10,000 nt of DNA from Thiobacillus sp. (GCA_020217265.1 JAIWOS010000156.1:1-10000); one strand, 5' to 3'. Shown: positions 1 through 8,831, counted from the first letter of the stretch. A program made the numbers and translations. The notes: generated by a model from the letters alone, not told the origin.

Positions 1-1679
1 ACATGCACGACGATCCGGGTTATCAGCGTTTCTTTTCCTACATTTCGCTCTTCACCTTCTCGATGCTGATGCTGGTGATGAGCAACAACTTCCTGCAGCT
101 CTTCTTCGGCTGGGAAGCGGTGGGGCTGGTGTCCTACCTCCTGATCGGCTTCTGGTACACCAAAGAAACCGCGATCTACGCCAACCTCAAGGCCTTCCTC
201 GTCAACCGCGTGGGCGACTTCGGCTTCATCCTGGGCATCGGGCTGGTGCTGGCCTGGTTCGGTTCGCTCGACTACGCTACCGTGTTTGCCAAGGCCCCCC
301 AGCTTGCCCACGAGACCATCACGCTCTGGGGCGATTCGGCCTGGAACCTCATGACCGTCATCGGCATCCTTTTGTTCGTTGGCGCGATGGGCAAGTCGGC
401 GCAGTTTCCGCTGCATGTCTGGCTGCCCGACTCGATGGAAGGCCCGACGCCCATCTCCGCGCTGATTCACGCCGCGACGATGGTGACGGCAGGCATTTTC
501 ATGGTGGCGCGCATGTCGCCGCTGTACGAACTTTCCGACGTGGCCTTGAGCTTCATCATGGTCATCGGCGCGATCACCGCGCTCTTCATGGGCTTCCTCG
601 GCATCGTGCAGAACGACATCAAGCGCGTGGTGGCGTATTCCACGCTGTCTCAGCTCGGCTACATGACCGTCGCGCTCGGCGCCTCGGCCTACTCGGTCGC
701 GGTGTTTCACCTGATGACGCACGCCTTCTTCAAGGCACTGCTGTTCCTTGCGGCAGGCTCGGTCATCATCGCCATGCACCACAACCAGGACATCCGCTAC
801 ATGGGCGGCCTGAAGAAGTACATGCCGATCACCTGGATCACGTCGCTGATCGGCTCGCTGGCGCTGATCGGCACGCCTTTCCTGTCGGGCTTCTATTCCA
901 AGGAAAGCATCATCGAGGCGGTGAAGCTGTCGCACCTGCCGGTGGCGAATCTGGCCTACTGGGCGGTACTCATCGGGGTGTTCGTGACCGCCTTCTATTC
1001 CTTCCGCATGTATTTCCTGGTGTTCCATGGCAAGGAGCGTTTCCACAACGCGCACCACCACGGTGACGAGAGCCACGGCCAGGACGACCATGGGCACCAC
1101 GGCGGCACGCCGCACGAAACCCCCTGGGTGGTGACCGCACCGCTCTTGGCGCTGGCGCTGCCTTCGCTCGCCATCGGCTACATGACCATCGAACCCATGC
1201 TGTTCGGCGACTACTTCGGCAACGCGATCTACGTGTCCGACCGCCACCCGGTGATGCACGAGTTGAACCAGGAGTTCCACGGCGCACTGGCAATGGGCCT
1301 GCATGCCGTCACGACGCTGCCGTTCTGGCTGGCGGCGGCGGGCGTGGGCCTGGCGGCTTTCTTCTACCTGCGCCGTCTCGATATTCCCGCCGCGCTGGCC
1401 AAGCGTTTTGCTTTCCTGCACAGCCTGCTCGTCAACAAGTACTGGTTCGACGAGCTCTACAGCTTCGTGTTCGCCAGCGGCGCCCGCCTGCTCGGCGGGG
1501 GCCTGTGGCGCGGCGGCGACCAGGCGACCATCGACGGCGCGGTCAACGGCATGGCCCGCCTGGTCGAGCGTTTCGCCCGGCTGCTCAAGGCCTTCCAGTC
1601 CGGCTACATCTACCACTATGCCTTCGCCATGCTGATCGGGGTGTTCGCCCTCGTCACCTGGTTTGCCCGGCTGAACTGA
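1..1679 (+). CDS. nuoL: NADH-quinone oxidoreductase subunit L (5' partial)
   Basis: This is the largest membrane subunit of respiratory complex I, an antiporter-like proton channel at the distal end of the membrane arm. The reading frame is open at the window edge. The ATG at 3 aligns inside E. coli NuoL (its ADDPGYNRFF segment), so it is not the start and about 100 N-terminal residues lie upstream. Counting from that Met, key elements are FFGWEAVGLVSY with Glu38 (the conserved TM5 glutamate), GAMGKSAQFPLHVWLPD with Lys131 (the TM7 lysine), the block GPTPISALIHAATMVTAG, HLMTHAFFKALLFL around residues 236-249, and SGFYSKE with Lys300 (the TM12 region). A His-rich loop lies at 348-371. The last ~100 residues include NKYWFDELY and should form the lateral helix and final membrane anchor. 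The stop is 1 nt before nuoM. The identity is secure from long alignable blocks recalled from E. coli. Confidence 0.97.
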   Translation, partial: MHDDPGYQRFFSYISLFTFSMLMLVMSNNFLQLFFGWEAVGLVSYLLIGFWYTKETAIYANLKAFLVNRVGDFGFILGIGLVLAWFGSLDYATVFAKAPQLAHETITLWGDSAWNLMTVIGILLFVGAMGKSAQFPLHVWLPDSMEGPTPISALIHAATMVTAGIFMVARMSPLYELSDVALSFIMVIGAITALFMGFLGIVQNDIKRVVAYSTLSQLGYMTVALGASAYSVAVFHLMTHAFFKALLFLAAGSVIIAMHHNQDIRYMGGLKKYMPITWITSLIGSLALIGTPFLSGFYSKESIIEAVKLSHLPVANLAYWAVLIGVFVTAFYSFRMYFLVFHGKERFHNAHHHGDESHGQDDHGHHGGTPHETPWVVTAPLLALALPSLAIGYMTIEPMLFGDYFGNAIYVSDRHPVMHELNQEFHGALAMGLHAVTTLPFWLAAAGVGLAAFFYLRRLDIPAALAKRFAFLHSLLVNKYWFDELYSFVFASGARLLGGGLWRGGDQATIDGAVNGMARLVERFARLLKAFQSGYIYHYAFAMLIGVFALVTWFARLN

Positions 1680-1680
1680 C

Positions 1681-3162
1681 ATGTTAGACAACCTGCTTTC
1701 CCTCGTCGTCTGGGTGCCTATCGTTGCCGGCGTGCTGGTGCTGGCCACCGGCTCCGACCGCAACGCGCCGCTGGCCCGCTGGCTGTCGCTGGCGGGCGCG
1801 CTTGCCGGCCTGGTCGTCGCGATTCCGCTCTACACCGGCTTCGATACCGCCACGTCGGCGATGCAGTTCGTCGAGAAAACCCCGTGGATCCCGGCATTCA
1901 ACGTGTACTACCACCTGGGCGTGGACGGCATCTCGATGCCGCTGGTGCTGCTCAACAGCTTCACCACGGTGCTGGTGGTGATCGCCGGCTGGCAGGTGAT
2001 CCAGGACCGCGTCGCGCAGTACATGGCGGCCTTCCTCATCATGTCGGGCCTCATCAACGGCGCGTTTGCCGCGCTCGACGGCATCCTGTTCTACGTCTTC
2101 TTCGAAGGCATGCTGATTCCGCTCTACCTCATCGTCGGCGTGTGGGGCGGGCCGAACCGGGTGTACGCAGCGTTCAAGTTCTTCCTCTACACGCTCGCCG
2201 GCTCGCTGCTGATGCTGGTGTCGTTCGTCTATCTCTATTACCAGTCAGGCGGCAGCTTCGACATCCAGACCTGGCATAAAACGACACTCGGCATGACCGC
2301 GCAGACGCTGATGTTCCTGGCTTTCCTGCTCGCGTTCGGCGTCAAGGTGCCGATGTGGCCGGTGCACACCTGGTTGCCCGATGCCCACGTCGAGGCCCCC
2401 ACCGGCGGCTCGGTGGTGCTGGCGGCGATCACGCTCAAGGTCGGCGCCTACGGCTTCCTGCGCTTCATGCTGCCCATCGTGCCGGATGCGAGCCACGAAC
2501 TCGCCTGGCTGGTCATCACGCTGTCGCTGATTGCCGTCGCCTACATTGGTCTGGTCGCGCTGGTGCAGGCCGACATGAAGAAGCTCATTGCGTATTCGTC
2601 GATCGCGCACATGGGTTTCGTCACGCTCGGCTTTTTCCTGTTCAACCCGCTGGGCTGGGAAGGCGGACTGGTGCAGATGATCTCGCACGGCTTCGTCTCG
2701 GCGGCGCTGTTCCTGTGCATCGGTGTGATGTACGACCGCCTGCACTCGCGGCAGATCAAGGACTACGGCGGTCTGGTCAACAAGATGCCGGTGTTCGCCG
2801 CCTTCTTCATGCTGTTCGCCATGGCCAACGCCGGCCTGCCGGCCACCAGCGGCTTCGTCGGCGAATTCATGGTCATCATGGCGGCGGTCAAGGTGAATTT
2901 CTGGTACGCCTTCGTCGCCGCCACCACGCTGATCTTCGGTGCGGCGTATACGCTGTGGATGTACAAGCGCGTGGTGTTCGGCAGCGTCACCAACCCGCAC
3001 GTTGAAGACATGTCCGATCTCAACGCGCGCGAATGGCTGCTCATGGCCGTGCTCGCCGTCTGCGTGCTCGGCATGGGCCTGTATCCCAAGCCTTTCACCG
3101 ACGTGATGCACGTCTCCGTCGTTGACCTGTTGGCGCACGTGGCGCAGAGCAAACTCCCATGA
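1681..3162 (+). CDS. nuoM: NADH-quinone oxidoreductase subunit M
   Basis: This is the second antiporter-like, proton-pumping subunit of complex I, an integral membrane protein with about 14 helices. The 493-residue length is normal. Diagnostic blocks are [18 protein letters not shown] with Glu142 (TM5 glutamate), [31 protein letters not shown] with Lys222 (TM7 lysine), [19 protein letters not shown] around 299-317, and [11 protein letters not shown] with Glu395, which probably is the glutamate that replaces the TM12 lysine of NuoL and NuoN. The ATG lies 1 nt after the nuoL stop, and its start, [14 protein letters not shown], aligns with other NuoM N termini. I see no clear Shine-Dalgarno sequence, so translation is probably coupled to nuoL. 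The end overlaps nuoN by 4 nt (ATGA). No truncation or missing key residue is seen. Confidence 0.98.
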   Translation: MLDNLLSLVVWVPIVAGVLVLATGSDRNAPLARWLSLAGALAGLVVAIPLYTGFDTATSAMQFVEKTPWIPAFNVYYHLGVDGISMPLVLLNSFTTVLVVIAGWQVIQDRVAQYMAAFLIMSGLINGAFAALDGILFYVFFEGMLIPLYLIVGVWGGPNRVYAAFKFFLYTLAGSLLMLVSFVYLYYQSGGSFDIQTWHKTTLGMTAQTLMFLAFLLAFGVKVPMWPVHTWLPDAHVEAPTGGSVVLAAITLKVGAYGFLRFMLPIVPDASHELAWLVITLSLIAVAYIGLVALVQADMKKLIAYSSIAHMGFVTLGFFLFNPLGWEGGLVQMISHGFVSAALFLCIGVMYDRLHSRQIKDYGGLVNKMPVFAAFFMLFAMANAGLPATSGFVGEFMVIMAAVKVNFWYAFVAATTLIFGAAYTLWMYKRVVFGSVTNPHVEDMSDLNAREWLLMAVLAVCVLGMGLYPKPFTDVMHVSVVDLLAHVAQSKLP

Positions 3163-4598
3163 ACCTGATGACCTTCGCCCCCGCGCTGCCCGAAATCTTC
3201 GTGCTCGTCATGGTGTCGCTGATTCTCGTCATCGACGCCGCCGTGGACGACAGCAAACGCTATCTGGCCTACGTGCTTTCGCTTGCCACGCTGGCCGGCG
3301 CGGCATTCCTCACTGTGCGCGACCTGTCGACCCTGCCGGTGCTGGCTTTGAACGGCCTCTTCATCGACGATCCGCTGTCGGACGTGCTGAAGCTCTTTCT
3401 CTACCTGACCACCGCTGTGGTTCTGGTGTATGCGCGCGACTATCTCCGGCTGCGCGGCCTCTACAAGGGCGAGTTCTTCGTGCTCGCGCTGTTCGCGCTC
3501 CTGGGCATGATGGTGATGGTTTCCGCCAGCCATTTCCTCACGCTCTACCTCGGTCTCGAGCTGCTGTCGCTGTCGCTCTACGCCATGGTCGCGTTACAGC
3601 GCGATTCCAGCGTGGCGACCGAGGCGGCAATGAAGTACTTCGTGTTAGGCGCGCTGGCCTCCGGCATGCTGCTCTACGGCATGTCGATGGTCTACGGCGT
3701 CACCGGCTCGCTCGCGCTTGCCGACATCGCTCAGAATCTGGCCGACGGTACCGATCTCCGCATTCCGCTGGTGTTCGGCATCGTCTTCGTCGTCGCCGGC
3801 CTCGCGTTCAAGCTTGGCGCCGTGCCGTTCCACATGTGGGTGCCCGACGTCTACCACGGCGCGCCCACGGCGATGACGCTCTTCATCGGGTCTGCGCCCA
3901 AGATCGCCGCGTTTGCTTTCGTCGTCCGCATTTTGGGGCAGGGGCTGGAATCGCAGGTCGCCGAATGGCGCGACATGCTGGTGATCCTCGCCGTGCTGTC
4001 GATGGCCGTCGGCAACCTGGCGGCGATCGCGCAAAGCAACTTGAAGCGCATGTTTGCCTACTCGACCATCTCGCACATGGGCTTCATGCTGCTTGGCATC
4101 CTCGCCGGCACGCACAACGGCTATGGCAGCGCGATGTTCTACGTGATCGTGTACGCGCTCATGAGCCTGGGCGGCTTCGGCATGATCCTGCTGCTGTCGC
4201 GCGCCGGATTCGAAGCCGACCGGCTCGACGACTTCAAGGGCCTCAATCGCCGCAGTCCCTGGCTGGCCTTCGTGATGCTGCTGCTGATGTTCTCGATGGC
4301 GGGCATTCCGCCTACCGTCGGCTTCTACGCCAAGCTCTCGGTGCTGCAGGCCGTGGTCGAAATCGGCTACGTGTGGCTGGCGGTGGCGGCCGTCGTGTTC
4401 TCGCTGATCGGTGCGTTCTACTACCTGCGCATCGTCAAGCTCATGTATTTCGACGAGCCGCACGAACCCTTGCCGGTCGCGGCGAGCCCTGACACCCGTC
4501 TCGTCATGTCGGCCAACGGTCTCGCCGTGCTGGCGCTCGGCATCCTGCCGCAGCCGCTGATGGCGGTGTGCGTGCACGTCGTCGGCGCGTCTTTCTGA
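3159..4598 (+). CDS. nuoN: NADH-quinone oxidoreductase subunit N
   Basis: This is the third antiporter-like membrane subunit of complex I and the last nuo gene in the operon. The 479-residue length is usual. Visible signatures are [16 protein letters not shown] (Glu134 in the conserved TM5 block), [20 protein letters not shown] (Lys159), [23 protein letters not shown] with Lys218, GSAPKIAAF with Lys248, [20 protein letters not shown] around 295-313, and PTVGFYAKL with Lys392. These lysines line up with the E. coli residues K217, K247 and K395. The ATG at 3159 shares the ATGA junction with the nuoM stop; an in-frame ATG at 3168 is a possible alternative, but the overlapping start is favoured by coupling. 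No strong ribosome-binding site precedes it. A 456-residue frame on the same strand (3122-4492) is a GC-rich shadow of this gene. Confidence 0.98.
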   Translation: MNLMTFAPALPEIFVLVMVSLILVIDAAVDDSKRYLAYVLSLATLAGAAFLTVRDLSTLPVLALNGLFIDDPLSDVLKLFLYLTTAVVLVYARDYLRLRGLYKGEFFVLALFALLGMMVMVSASHFLTLYLGLELLSLSLYAMVALQRDSSVATEAAMKYFVLGALASGMLLYGMSMVYGVTGSLALADIAQNLADGTDLRIPLVFGIVFVVAGLAFKLGAVPFHMWVPDVYHGAPTAMTLFIGSAPKIAAFAFVVRILGQGLESQVAEWRDMLVILAVLSMAVGNLAAIAQSNLKRMFAYSTISHMGFMLLGILAGTHNGYGSAMFYVIVYALMSLGGFGMILLLSRAGFEADRLDDFKGLNRRSPWLAFVMLLLMFSMAGIPPTVGFYAKLSVLQAVVEIGYVWLAVAAVVFSLIGAFYYLRIVKLMYFDEPHEPLPVAASPDTRLVMSANGLAVLALGILPQPLMAVCVHVVGASF

Positions 4599-4653
4599 AC
4601 CAATTTGCCCCGGGGCGGGTCTGCTCCGGCGTCCTCTGTCCCCCGGATACATC

Positions 4654-4956
4654 GTGAATTTTTCCACTTCCCTGCTGCTGATTCTGGCTTTTCTGGCTGC
4701 CAACCTGCCTTTCCTTGTCGAACGCATCTTCTTCGTCAAGCGCCCCGCCAGCGGCTGCAAGAATTTTGCATGGCGCCTGCTCGAACTCGTCGTACTGTTC
4801 TTCGTGATCGGCGGCATCGCCCTGCTGCTCGAAGGCAAGCTCGGCGACATTCACAAGCAGAACTGGGAGTTCTACGCCGTCAATGCCGCGCTGTTCGTGG
4901 TGTTCGCGTATCCCGGCTTCGTTTACCGGTACCTCTGGCGGCGGCGCGGCGCCTGA
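4654..4956 (+). CDS. DUF2818 family small membrane protein, GTG start
   Basis: A 100-residue hydrophobic protein of unknown biochemical role, recognised as the DUF2818 family, which in betaproteobacteria typically sits directly after nuoN. Three membrane segments can be seen: about residues 5-23 (STSLLLILAFLAANLPFLV), 42-60 (LLELVVLFFVIGGIALLLE) and 73-94 (FYAVNAALFVVFAYPGFVYRYL). Family-like features are AANLPFLVERIFF near the N terminus, WRLLELVVLFF, WEFYA and the C-terminal PGFVYRYLWRRRG, which leaves an Arg-rich, probably cytoplasmic tail. The GTG at 4654 is chosen because no in-frame ATG or other plausible start precedes it and the protein begins as its relatives do. It lies 55 nt after nuoN and 2 nt before the next gene. 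A link to complex I assembly or stability is an inference from position only. Confidence 0.88.
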   Translation: MNFSTSLLLILAFLAANLPFLVERIFFVKRPASGCKNFAWRLLELVVLFFVIGGIALLLEGKLGDIHKQNWEFYAVNAALFVVFAYPGFVYRYLWRRRGA

Positions 4957-4958
4957 TC

Positions 4959-5180
4959 ATGGATACCGTATTCCGGCTGCGCGGCGAGTACGTTGCTCTC
5001 TGCGACCTGCTCAAGCTCACGGGCATTGCCGATAGCGGCGGGCAGGGCAAGCTGATGATCGCCAGCGGCGAGGTGACGGTTGACGGCAAGCCCGAAAGCC
5101 GCAAAACGGCGAAAATCCGGGCCGGGCAGGCGGTCCGCTGCCTGGGGCAGACCGTGCGGGTGCAGGCGGCCGACGCCTAG
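4959..5180 (+). CDS. YbcJ-like S4-domain RNA-binding protein
   Basis: A 73-residue protein made almost entirely of one S4 RNA-binding domain. It aligns along its length with E. coli YbcJ: YVALCDLLKLTGIADSGGQ matches HVELCDLLKLEGWSESGAQ, and GEVTVDGKPESRKTAKIRAG matches GQVKVDGAVETRKRCKIVAG. The S4 core spans about residues 12-65; the basic RKTAKIR stretch (48-54) is a plausible RNA contact. The family probably binds structured RNA, but the target is not established. The ATG at 4959 is favoured because homology starts there and it follows the DUF2818 stop by 2 nt, indicating coupling; a much longer in-frame extension back to 4605 overlaps DUF2818 in another frame and has no family similarity. 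The stop codon TAG shares the palindrome CTAG with the stop of the convergent gene. Confidence 0.9.
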   Translation: MDTVFRLRGEYVALCDLLKLTGIADSGGQGKLMIASGEVTVDGKPESRKTAKIRAGQAVRCLGQTVRVQAADA

Positions 5181-5210
5181 AGAAAGCAGAAGAAGAACCG
5201 CCCGGCGTCG
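5171..5210. repeat. Inverted repeat at the convergent junction
   Basis: CGACGCC at 5171-5177 and GGCGTCG at 5204-5210 form a perfect 7-bp inverted repeat around a 26-nt loop that contains both stop codons. The loop is purine-rich on the + strand and pyrimidine-rich on the - strand. Neither side is followed by a T-run, so it is not a classic intrinsic terminator. It could slow RNA polymerase or protect 3' ends of the two converging messages, but it may also be chance in GC-rich DNA. Confidence 0.3.
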
Positions 5211-5446
5211 AATTCCACCGCCAGGCGGGCGCCCCGATTGAGCGCATAGTCCCACGACCCCTTGGTCGCGCAGCCTTCGTGACATTCGGAGACGCCCGCG
5301 GGCGACTCCACGTCGCGCTCGCGGTCGTACCACGAAAGCAGCATCGTGTCCTCGCCCAGCTGCTGTTGCGCGATCGCCGTAGCCAGCGCCAGCGCGGCGT
5401 AGAAATCGAGGCCGAGTTCGGCCGTGTCGAGTCGCAGGGTCTTCAC
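5177..5446 (-). CDS. Small conserved-looking protein after mutS, GTG start (AF1514/DUF5619-like?)
   Basis: An 89-residue protein. Its GTG start (5446-5444) overlaps the mutS TGA in a GTGA junction, so translation is very likely coupled to mutS. No ATG is available in frame near the start, and the product reads sensibly from the [23 protein letters not shown]. Visible features are an N-terminal predicted helix (about 9-30, Ala/Leu-rich), a central charged motif [12 protein letters not shown] (38-49), a Cys/His cluster SECHEGC (53-59), [16 protein letters not shown] (65-80) and an aromatic C-terminal tail RFFFCFL. The layout SP..VSECH...W.DY....GA.L.V....F.F recalls a small archaeal/bacterial family named after AF1514 (DUF5619); I make that link from memory with low confidence. 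No function is known to me. A role alongside MutS is only an inference from the overlap. Its stop TAG lies in the CTAG shared with the S4 gene. Confidence 0.75.
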   Translation of the reverse strand: MKTLRLDTAELGLDFYAALALATAIAQQQLGEDTMLLSWYDRERDVESPAGVSECHEGCATKGSWDYALNRGARLAVEFDAGRFFFCFL

Positions 5447-7995
5447 ATCAGGGCTTTCAGTGCGTAGAGCATGTCGAGCGCGGCCTTCGGCGTGAGCGTG
5501 TCGGGGTCGATCTCGCGCAGCTGGTCGAGCGCCGGGTGGGCCGGCGCTTCGTCCCGGGGCAGGTGGGCGGCGAACAGGTCGCCCTGCGGGCCAGGGTGCA
5601 GCTGTGCGTCTTCGAGTTCGCGCAGGTGGCGGCGGGCAGCGAGGATCACCGGGCTTGGCACGCCCGCGAGCCGCGCGACCTGGATGCCGTAGCTTTGCGA
5701 GGCGGGGCCTTCTTCGACGGCGTGGAGGAAGACGAGGTCGGCGCCGTGCTCCTTGGCGTCGAGATGAACATTGGCGAGCTGACGGAATTCCTGCGCCAGC
5801 TGGGTGAGCTCGAAATAATGCGTGGCAAACAGCGTGAACGCGCGGGTGGCGGTGACGAGATGGCGCGCGACTGCCCAGGCGAGCGCGAGGCCGTCGAAGG
5901 TGGAGGTGCCGCGCCCGATTTCGTCCAGCAGCACCAGGCTGTTGGCGCTGGCGTTGTGAAGGATATGGGCGGTTTCGGTCATTTCGACCATGAAGGTCGA
6001 GCGCCCGCCCGCGAGGTCGTCCGAGGCGCCGATGCGGGTGAAAATCTGGTCGATGTCGCCGAGTTTTGCCGACGCGGCGGGCACCCACAGGCCGCAGCAG
6101 GCCAGCAGGGTGACGAGCGCCACTTGCCGCATGTAGGTCGATTTGCCGCCCATGTTGGGGCCGGTTATCAACAGCATCTGGCGGCTGCGGGTGAGGGTGA
6201 CATCGTTGGGAATGAAATGTTCGACCTGCGCTTCGACCACCGGATGCCGCCCCGCGCGGATCACGATGCCGGGTTCGTCGGTGTACTCGGGCGCGCACAG
6301 CCTCAGGGATTGCACGCGTTCGGCCTGGCTCGCGAGCACGTCGATTTCGGCGAGCGCGGCGGCGATCGACAGCAGGTCCGGCACGTGCGGCGTGAGCGTG
6401 TCGAGCAGTTGCTCGAACAGCAGTTTCTCGCGCGCCAGCGCGCGATCTTGCGCGGAGAGCGCCTTGTCCTCGAAGGCCTTCAGTTCGGGCGTGATGTAGC
6501 GCTCGGCATTTTTCAGCGTCTGGCGGCGGCGCCAGTCGTCGGGCACCGGCGTTTTTTCGGCCTGGGCGCGGCTCACTTCGATGTAGAAGCCGTGCACCTT
6601 GTTGTATTCGACCTTGAGCGTGGCGATGCCCGTGCGCGTGCGTTCTCGGGCTTCAAGGTCGAGCAGAAAGGCGCCGGCGTCGCGCGTGAGCGCGCGCAGT
6701 TCGTCGAGGTCGGCGTCGAAGCCGTCGGCGATCACGCCGCCTTCGCGCAGCACGCTTGCGGGTTCGGGCTGGATCGCGCGGGCGAGCAGGGTGTAAAGAT
6801 CGGGGCGGGCGGCGAGCGCGGCCTTGAGCTGCGTTAGGCGCGCGCCGTCGTCGGGCAACTGGGCGGCCAGCTCGGGCAGCAGCGCGAGCGTGTCGCGCAG
6901 GCCGGAGAGGTCGCGCGGGCGCGCATTCCTGAGCGCGATGCGGCCGCCGATGCGTTCAACGTCGGCGCAGCTTTTCAGGCAACGGTGGAGCGCGTCGGCA
7001 ACGTCGGGTCGCTCGGCCAATACGCCGATGGCGTCGCGACGCTGGCACAGAAATGCGCGGTCACGCAGCGGATGGTGCAGCCAGTGCCGCAACAGGCGCG
7101 TGCCCATGCCGGTAGCTGTGGTGTCGAGCACCGACAGCAGCGTGGGCGAGGCCTCGCCGCGCAGGGTTTCGGTGAGTTCGAGGTTGCGGCGGGTGGCGGC
7201 GTCGAGCTGGACGAATTCGCCGTCGCGTTCAGCGCGAATAGATTGCAGGTGCGGCAGTGCCGTGCGCTGGGTGGATTGGATGTAGTCGAGCAGCGCGCCC
7301 GCGGCGGCGATGGCCTGCCGCAGGTCGGCCACGCCGAAACCGGCGAGATCGCGGCTGCCGAATTGCTGGGCAAGCCGCGGCTCGGCAGCGGCGGCGTCGA
7401 ACTGCCAGGGCGCGAGCCGCCGCACGGCGCAGGCGGCGTGCAATTGGAAATCGTCGGGCGCGAGGATTTCTGCCGGGCGGATGCGCGCGAGCAGGGCAGG
7501 CAACTGGTTCGATGGAATTTCGGCGACGCTGAAGCGCCCGGCAGCGAGGTTGAGCCACGCGATTCCGAGCGAGTCGGCGCCAGGTGCGATGGCCAGAATC
7601 AGCGTGTCGCGCGTGTCGTCGAGCAGGCCCGAATCGGTGAGCGTGCCCGGCGTGACGATGCGGGTGACCTGGCGTTCGACCGGGCCCTTGCTGGTGGCGG
7701 GGTCGCCCACCTGTTCGGCGATCACCACCGATTCGCCCAGCTTCAGTAGCCGCGCGATGTACTGCTCGGCGCTGTGATAGGGCACGCCCGCCATCTTGAT
7801 CGGGCTGCCCGCCGATTGGCCGCGCGTGGTGAGCGTGATGTTGAGCAGCCGCGCGGCCTTTTCGGCGTCGTCGAAAAACAGCTCGTAGAAGTCGCCCATG
7901 CGGTAGAACAGCAGCATGTCGGGATGCTGCGCCTTGATGCCGAGGTACTGCTGCATCATCGGCGTGTGGGCGGCGGCCTCCTTGACGGACGACAT
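5443..7995 (-). CDS. mutS: DNA mismatch repair protein MutS
   Basis: The mismatch sensor of methyl-directed mismatch repair: a dimer that binds mispairs and small loops, uses ATP to become a sliding clamp and recruits MutL. At 850 residues it is close to E. coli MutS (853). The N-terminal mismatch-binding domain has GDFYELF with Phe36 and Glu38, the pair that wedges into the mismatch, at the same numbers as E. coli. Connector, lever and clamp domains follow. The ATPase has Walker [10 protein letters not shown] (612-620), the [18 protein letters not shown] signature (658-675), Walker [17 protein letters not shown] with Asp691-Glu692, and His726 in [13 protein letters not shown] (804-808) looks like a beta-clamp binding motif, and the last ~25 residues ([21 protein letters not shown]) match the helix-turn-helix tetramerisation end. 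It starts 19 nt after suhB with no clear Shine-Dalgarno and overlaps the next gene by 4 nt. The protein appears intact. Confidence 0.98.
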   Translation of the reverse strand: MSSVKEAAAHTPMMQQYLGIKAQHPDMLLFYRMGDFYELFFDDAEKAARLLNITLTTRGQSAGSPIKMAGVPYHSAEQYIARLLKLGESVVIAEQVGDPATSKGPVERQVTRIVTPGTLTDSGLLDDTRDTLILAIAPGADSLGIAWLNLAAGRFSVAEIPSNQLPALLARIRPAEILAPDDFQLHAACAVRRLAPWQFDAAAAEPRLAQQFGSRDLAGFGVADLRQAIAAAGALLDYIQSTQRTALPHLQSIRAERDGEFVQLDAATRRNLELTETLRGEASPTLLSVLDTTATGMGTRLLRHWLHHPLRDRAFLCQRRDAIGVLAERPDVADALHRCLKSCADVERIGGRIALRNARPRDLSGLRDTLALLPELAAQLPDDGARLTQLKAALAARPDLYTLLARAIQPEPASVLREGGVIADGFDADLDELRALTRDAGAFLLDLEARERTRTGIATLKVEYNKVHGFYIEVSRAQAEKTPVPDDWRRRQTLKNAERYITPELKAFEDKALSAQDRALAREKLLFEQLLDTLTPHVPDLLSIAAALAEIDVLASQAERVQSLRLCAPEYTDEPGIVIRAGRHPVVEAQVEHFIPNDVTLTRSRQMLLITGPNMGGKSTYMRQVALVTLLACCGLWVPAASAKLGDIDQIFTRIGASDDLAGGRSTFMVEMTETAHILHNASANSLVLLDEIGRGTSTFDGLALAWAVARHLVTATRAFTLFATHYFELTQLAQEFRQLANVHLDAKEHGADLVFLHAVEEGPASQSYGIQVARLAGVPSPVILAARRHLRELEDAQLHPGPQGDLFAAHLPRDEAPAHPALDQLREIDPDTLTPKAALDMLYALKALM

Positions 7996-8014
7996 GGGCG
8001 TGCGCGGCGCGGGG

Positions 8015-8821
8015 TCAGACCTTCAGTTCTGGCGGCAGGTGTGGCGCGAGGATGTGCAGCATCTGCGCAAACACCTTGGGATTGCCCGCCACGATGTTGC
8101 CGGAATCGAGAAAGCCTTCGTTGCCGAGGAAATTGCCGACCAGTGCACCTGCTTCCTGCGCGATGAGGCTGCCCGCAGCGATGTCCCAGGCGTTGAGCTT
8201 CATTTCCCAGAAGCCGTCGTAGCGGCCGCAGGCGACCCAGGCGAGGTCGAGCGCGGCCGAGCCGGGGCGGCGCAGCCCGGAGGTCGCCTTCATCATGTCG
8301 CGGAACATGTTGAGGTAGGCCTCGGCGAAGCTGAAATCGCGGAAGGGAAAGCCCGTGCCGATCAGGCATTCGGCGAGCTTGCTGCGGTTGCTGGCGCGGA
8401 TGCGGCGGTCGTTGAGCATGGCGCCGCGACCGCGGGTGGCGGTGAAGAGTTCGTTCCTCGCCGGGTCGAACACCACGGCCTGGGTGATCTGGCCTTTGTG
8501 TTTGAGTGCGATCGAGACCGAGTATTGCGGCAGGCCGTGCAGGAAGTTGGTGGTGCCGTCGAGCGGATCGATGATCCACACATAATCCTCGCCATTTTTG
8601 GCGGCGGATGTGCCGGACTCCTCTGCTAAAATCCCGTGGTTTGGATAGGCGTCGAGCAGGGTTTCGATGATGGCGCGTTCGGCCATCTGGTCGACTTCGC
8701 TGACGTAGTCGCGATCCTGTTTGCTCCGCACGGTGAGCTGGTCGAGGTCGAGCGAGGCGCGATTGATGATCGCCCCGGCTTTGCGGGCGGCTTTCACCGC
8801 CGTGTTGAGCATGGGATGCAT
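8015..8821 (-). CDS. suhB: Inositol-1-monophosphatase family protein / Nus-complex factor SuhB
   Basis: A 268-residue member of the Mg-dependent, Li-sensitive inositol monophosphatase family. In E. coli SuhB hydrolyses inositol monophosphate and, more importantly, is part of the NusA/B/E/G complex that drives rRNA antitermination. The N terminus MHPMLN..V.AARKAG is nearly that of E. coli, which fixes the start. Metal-binding residues are present: Glu67-Glu68 in [14 protein letters not shown] with Asp85 and Asp88, and WD at 212-213 in the AWDIAAG motif. [13 protein letters not shown] (122-134), [17 protein letters not shown] (184-200) and [10 protein letters not shown] (241-250) also match. 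It is the first gene of the suhB-mutS-small-protein operon and is divergent from trmJ, as in E. coli. The leader holds a boxA-like element, so autoregulation by the Nus complex is plausible. The gene on its opposite strand carries a possible promoter for trmJ. Confidence 0.96.
   Translation of the reverse strand: MHPMLNTAVKAARKAGAIINRASLDLDQLTVRSKQDRDYVSEVDQMAERAIIETLLDAYPNHGILAEESGTSAAKNGEDYVWIIDPLDGTTNFLHGLPQYSVSIALKHKGQITQAVVFDPARNELFTATRGRGAMLNDRRIRASNRSKLAECLIGTGFPFRDFSFAEAYLNMFRDMMKATSGLRRPGSAALDLAWVACGRYDGFWEMKLNAWDIAAGSLIAQEAGALVGNFLGNEGFLDSGNIVAGNPKVFAQMLHILAPHLPPELKV
8624..8632 (+). promoter_or_regulatory. Possible extended -10 (TGCTAAAAT) inside suhB, reading toward trmJ
   Basis: TGCTAAAAT fits an extended -10 element (TGN followed by TAAAAT) on the strand antisense to suhB. 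Initiation would be near 8639 and give trmJ a leader of about 225 nt. No good -35 lies about 17 nt upstream. I list it because the short suhB-trmJ gap contains no convincing + strand -10, so trmJ needs a promoter elsewhere. A chance match is possible. Confidence 0.3.
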
Positions 8822-8831
8822 GAAGAGGTCA

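Noticed and set aside
2245..3138. A 297-residue open frame on the - strand opposite nuoM
   Set aside because: Same reason: low-complexity His/Glu/Arg-rich antisense product over a clear membrane protein gene.
3122..4492. A 456-residue open frame on the + strand across nuoN
   Set aside because: It is out of frame with nuoN, Arg/Ala/His-rich, lacks any family pattern and is a typical GC-rich shadow.
4608..4646. Possible hairpin between nuoN and DUF2818 (CCGGGG at 4610-4615 with CCCCGG at 4641-4646)
   Set aside because: Six GC pairs with a 25-nt loop and no T-run; not convincing as a terminator, and chance pairing is likely in this composition.
3645..4850. A 401-residue open frame on the - strand opposite nuoN and DUF2818
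   Set aside because: It spans two real genes and the gap between them, and its His/Arg/Gln-rich product is characteristic of antisense shadows.
4605..4958. N-terminal extension of the S4-domain frame back to 4605
   Set aside because: The extension lies out of frame over DUF2818, and YbcJ similarity begins only at the ATG at 4959.
6428..6445. Perfect 8-bp inverted repeat TCGCGCGC / GCGCGCGA with a 2-nt spacer inside mutS
   Set aside because: It is explained by GC-rich Ala/Arg/Leu codons in the clamp/lever region of mutS, with no context suggesting a site.
5536..6837. A 433-residue open frame on the + strand opposite mutS
   Set aside because: It mirrors codon periodicity of the intact mutS gene; composition is Gly/Ala/Arg/Glu-rich and no motif is recognisable.
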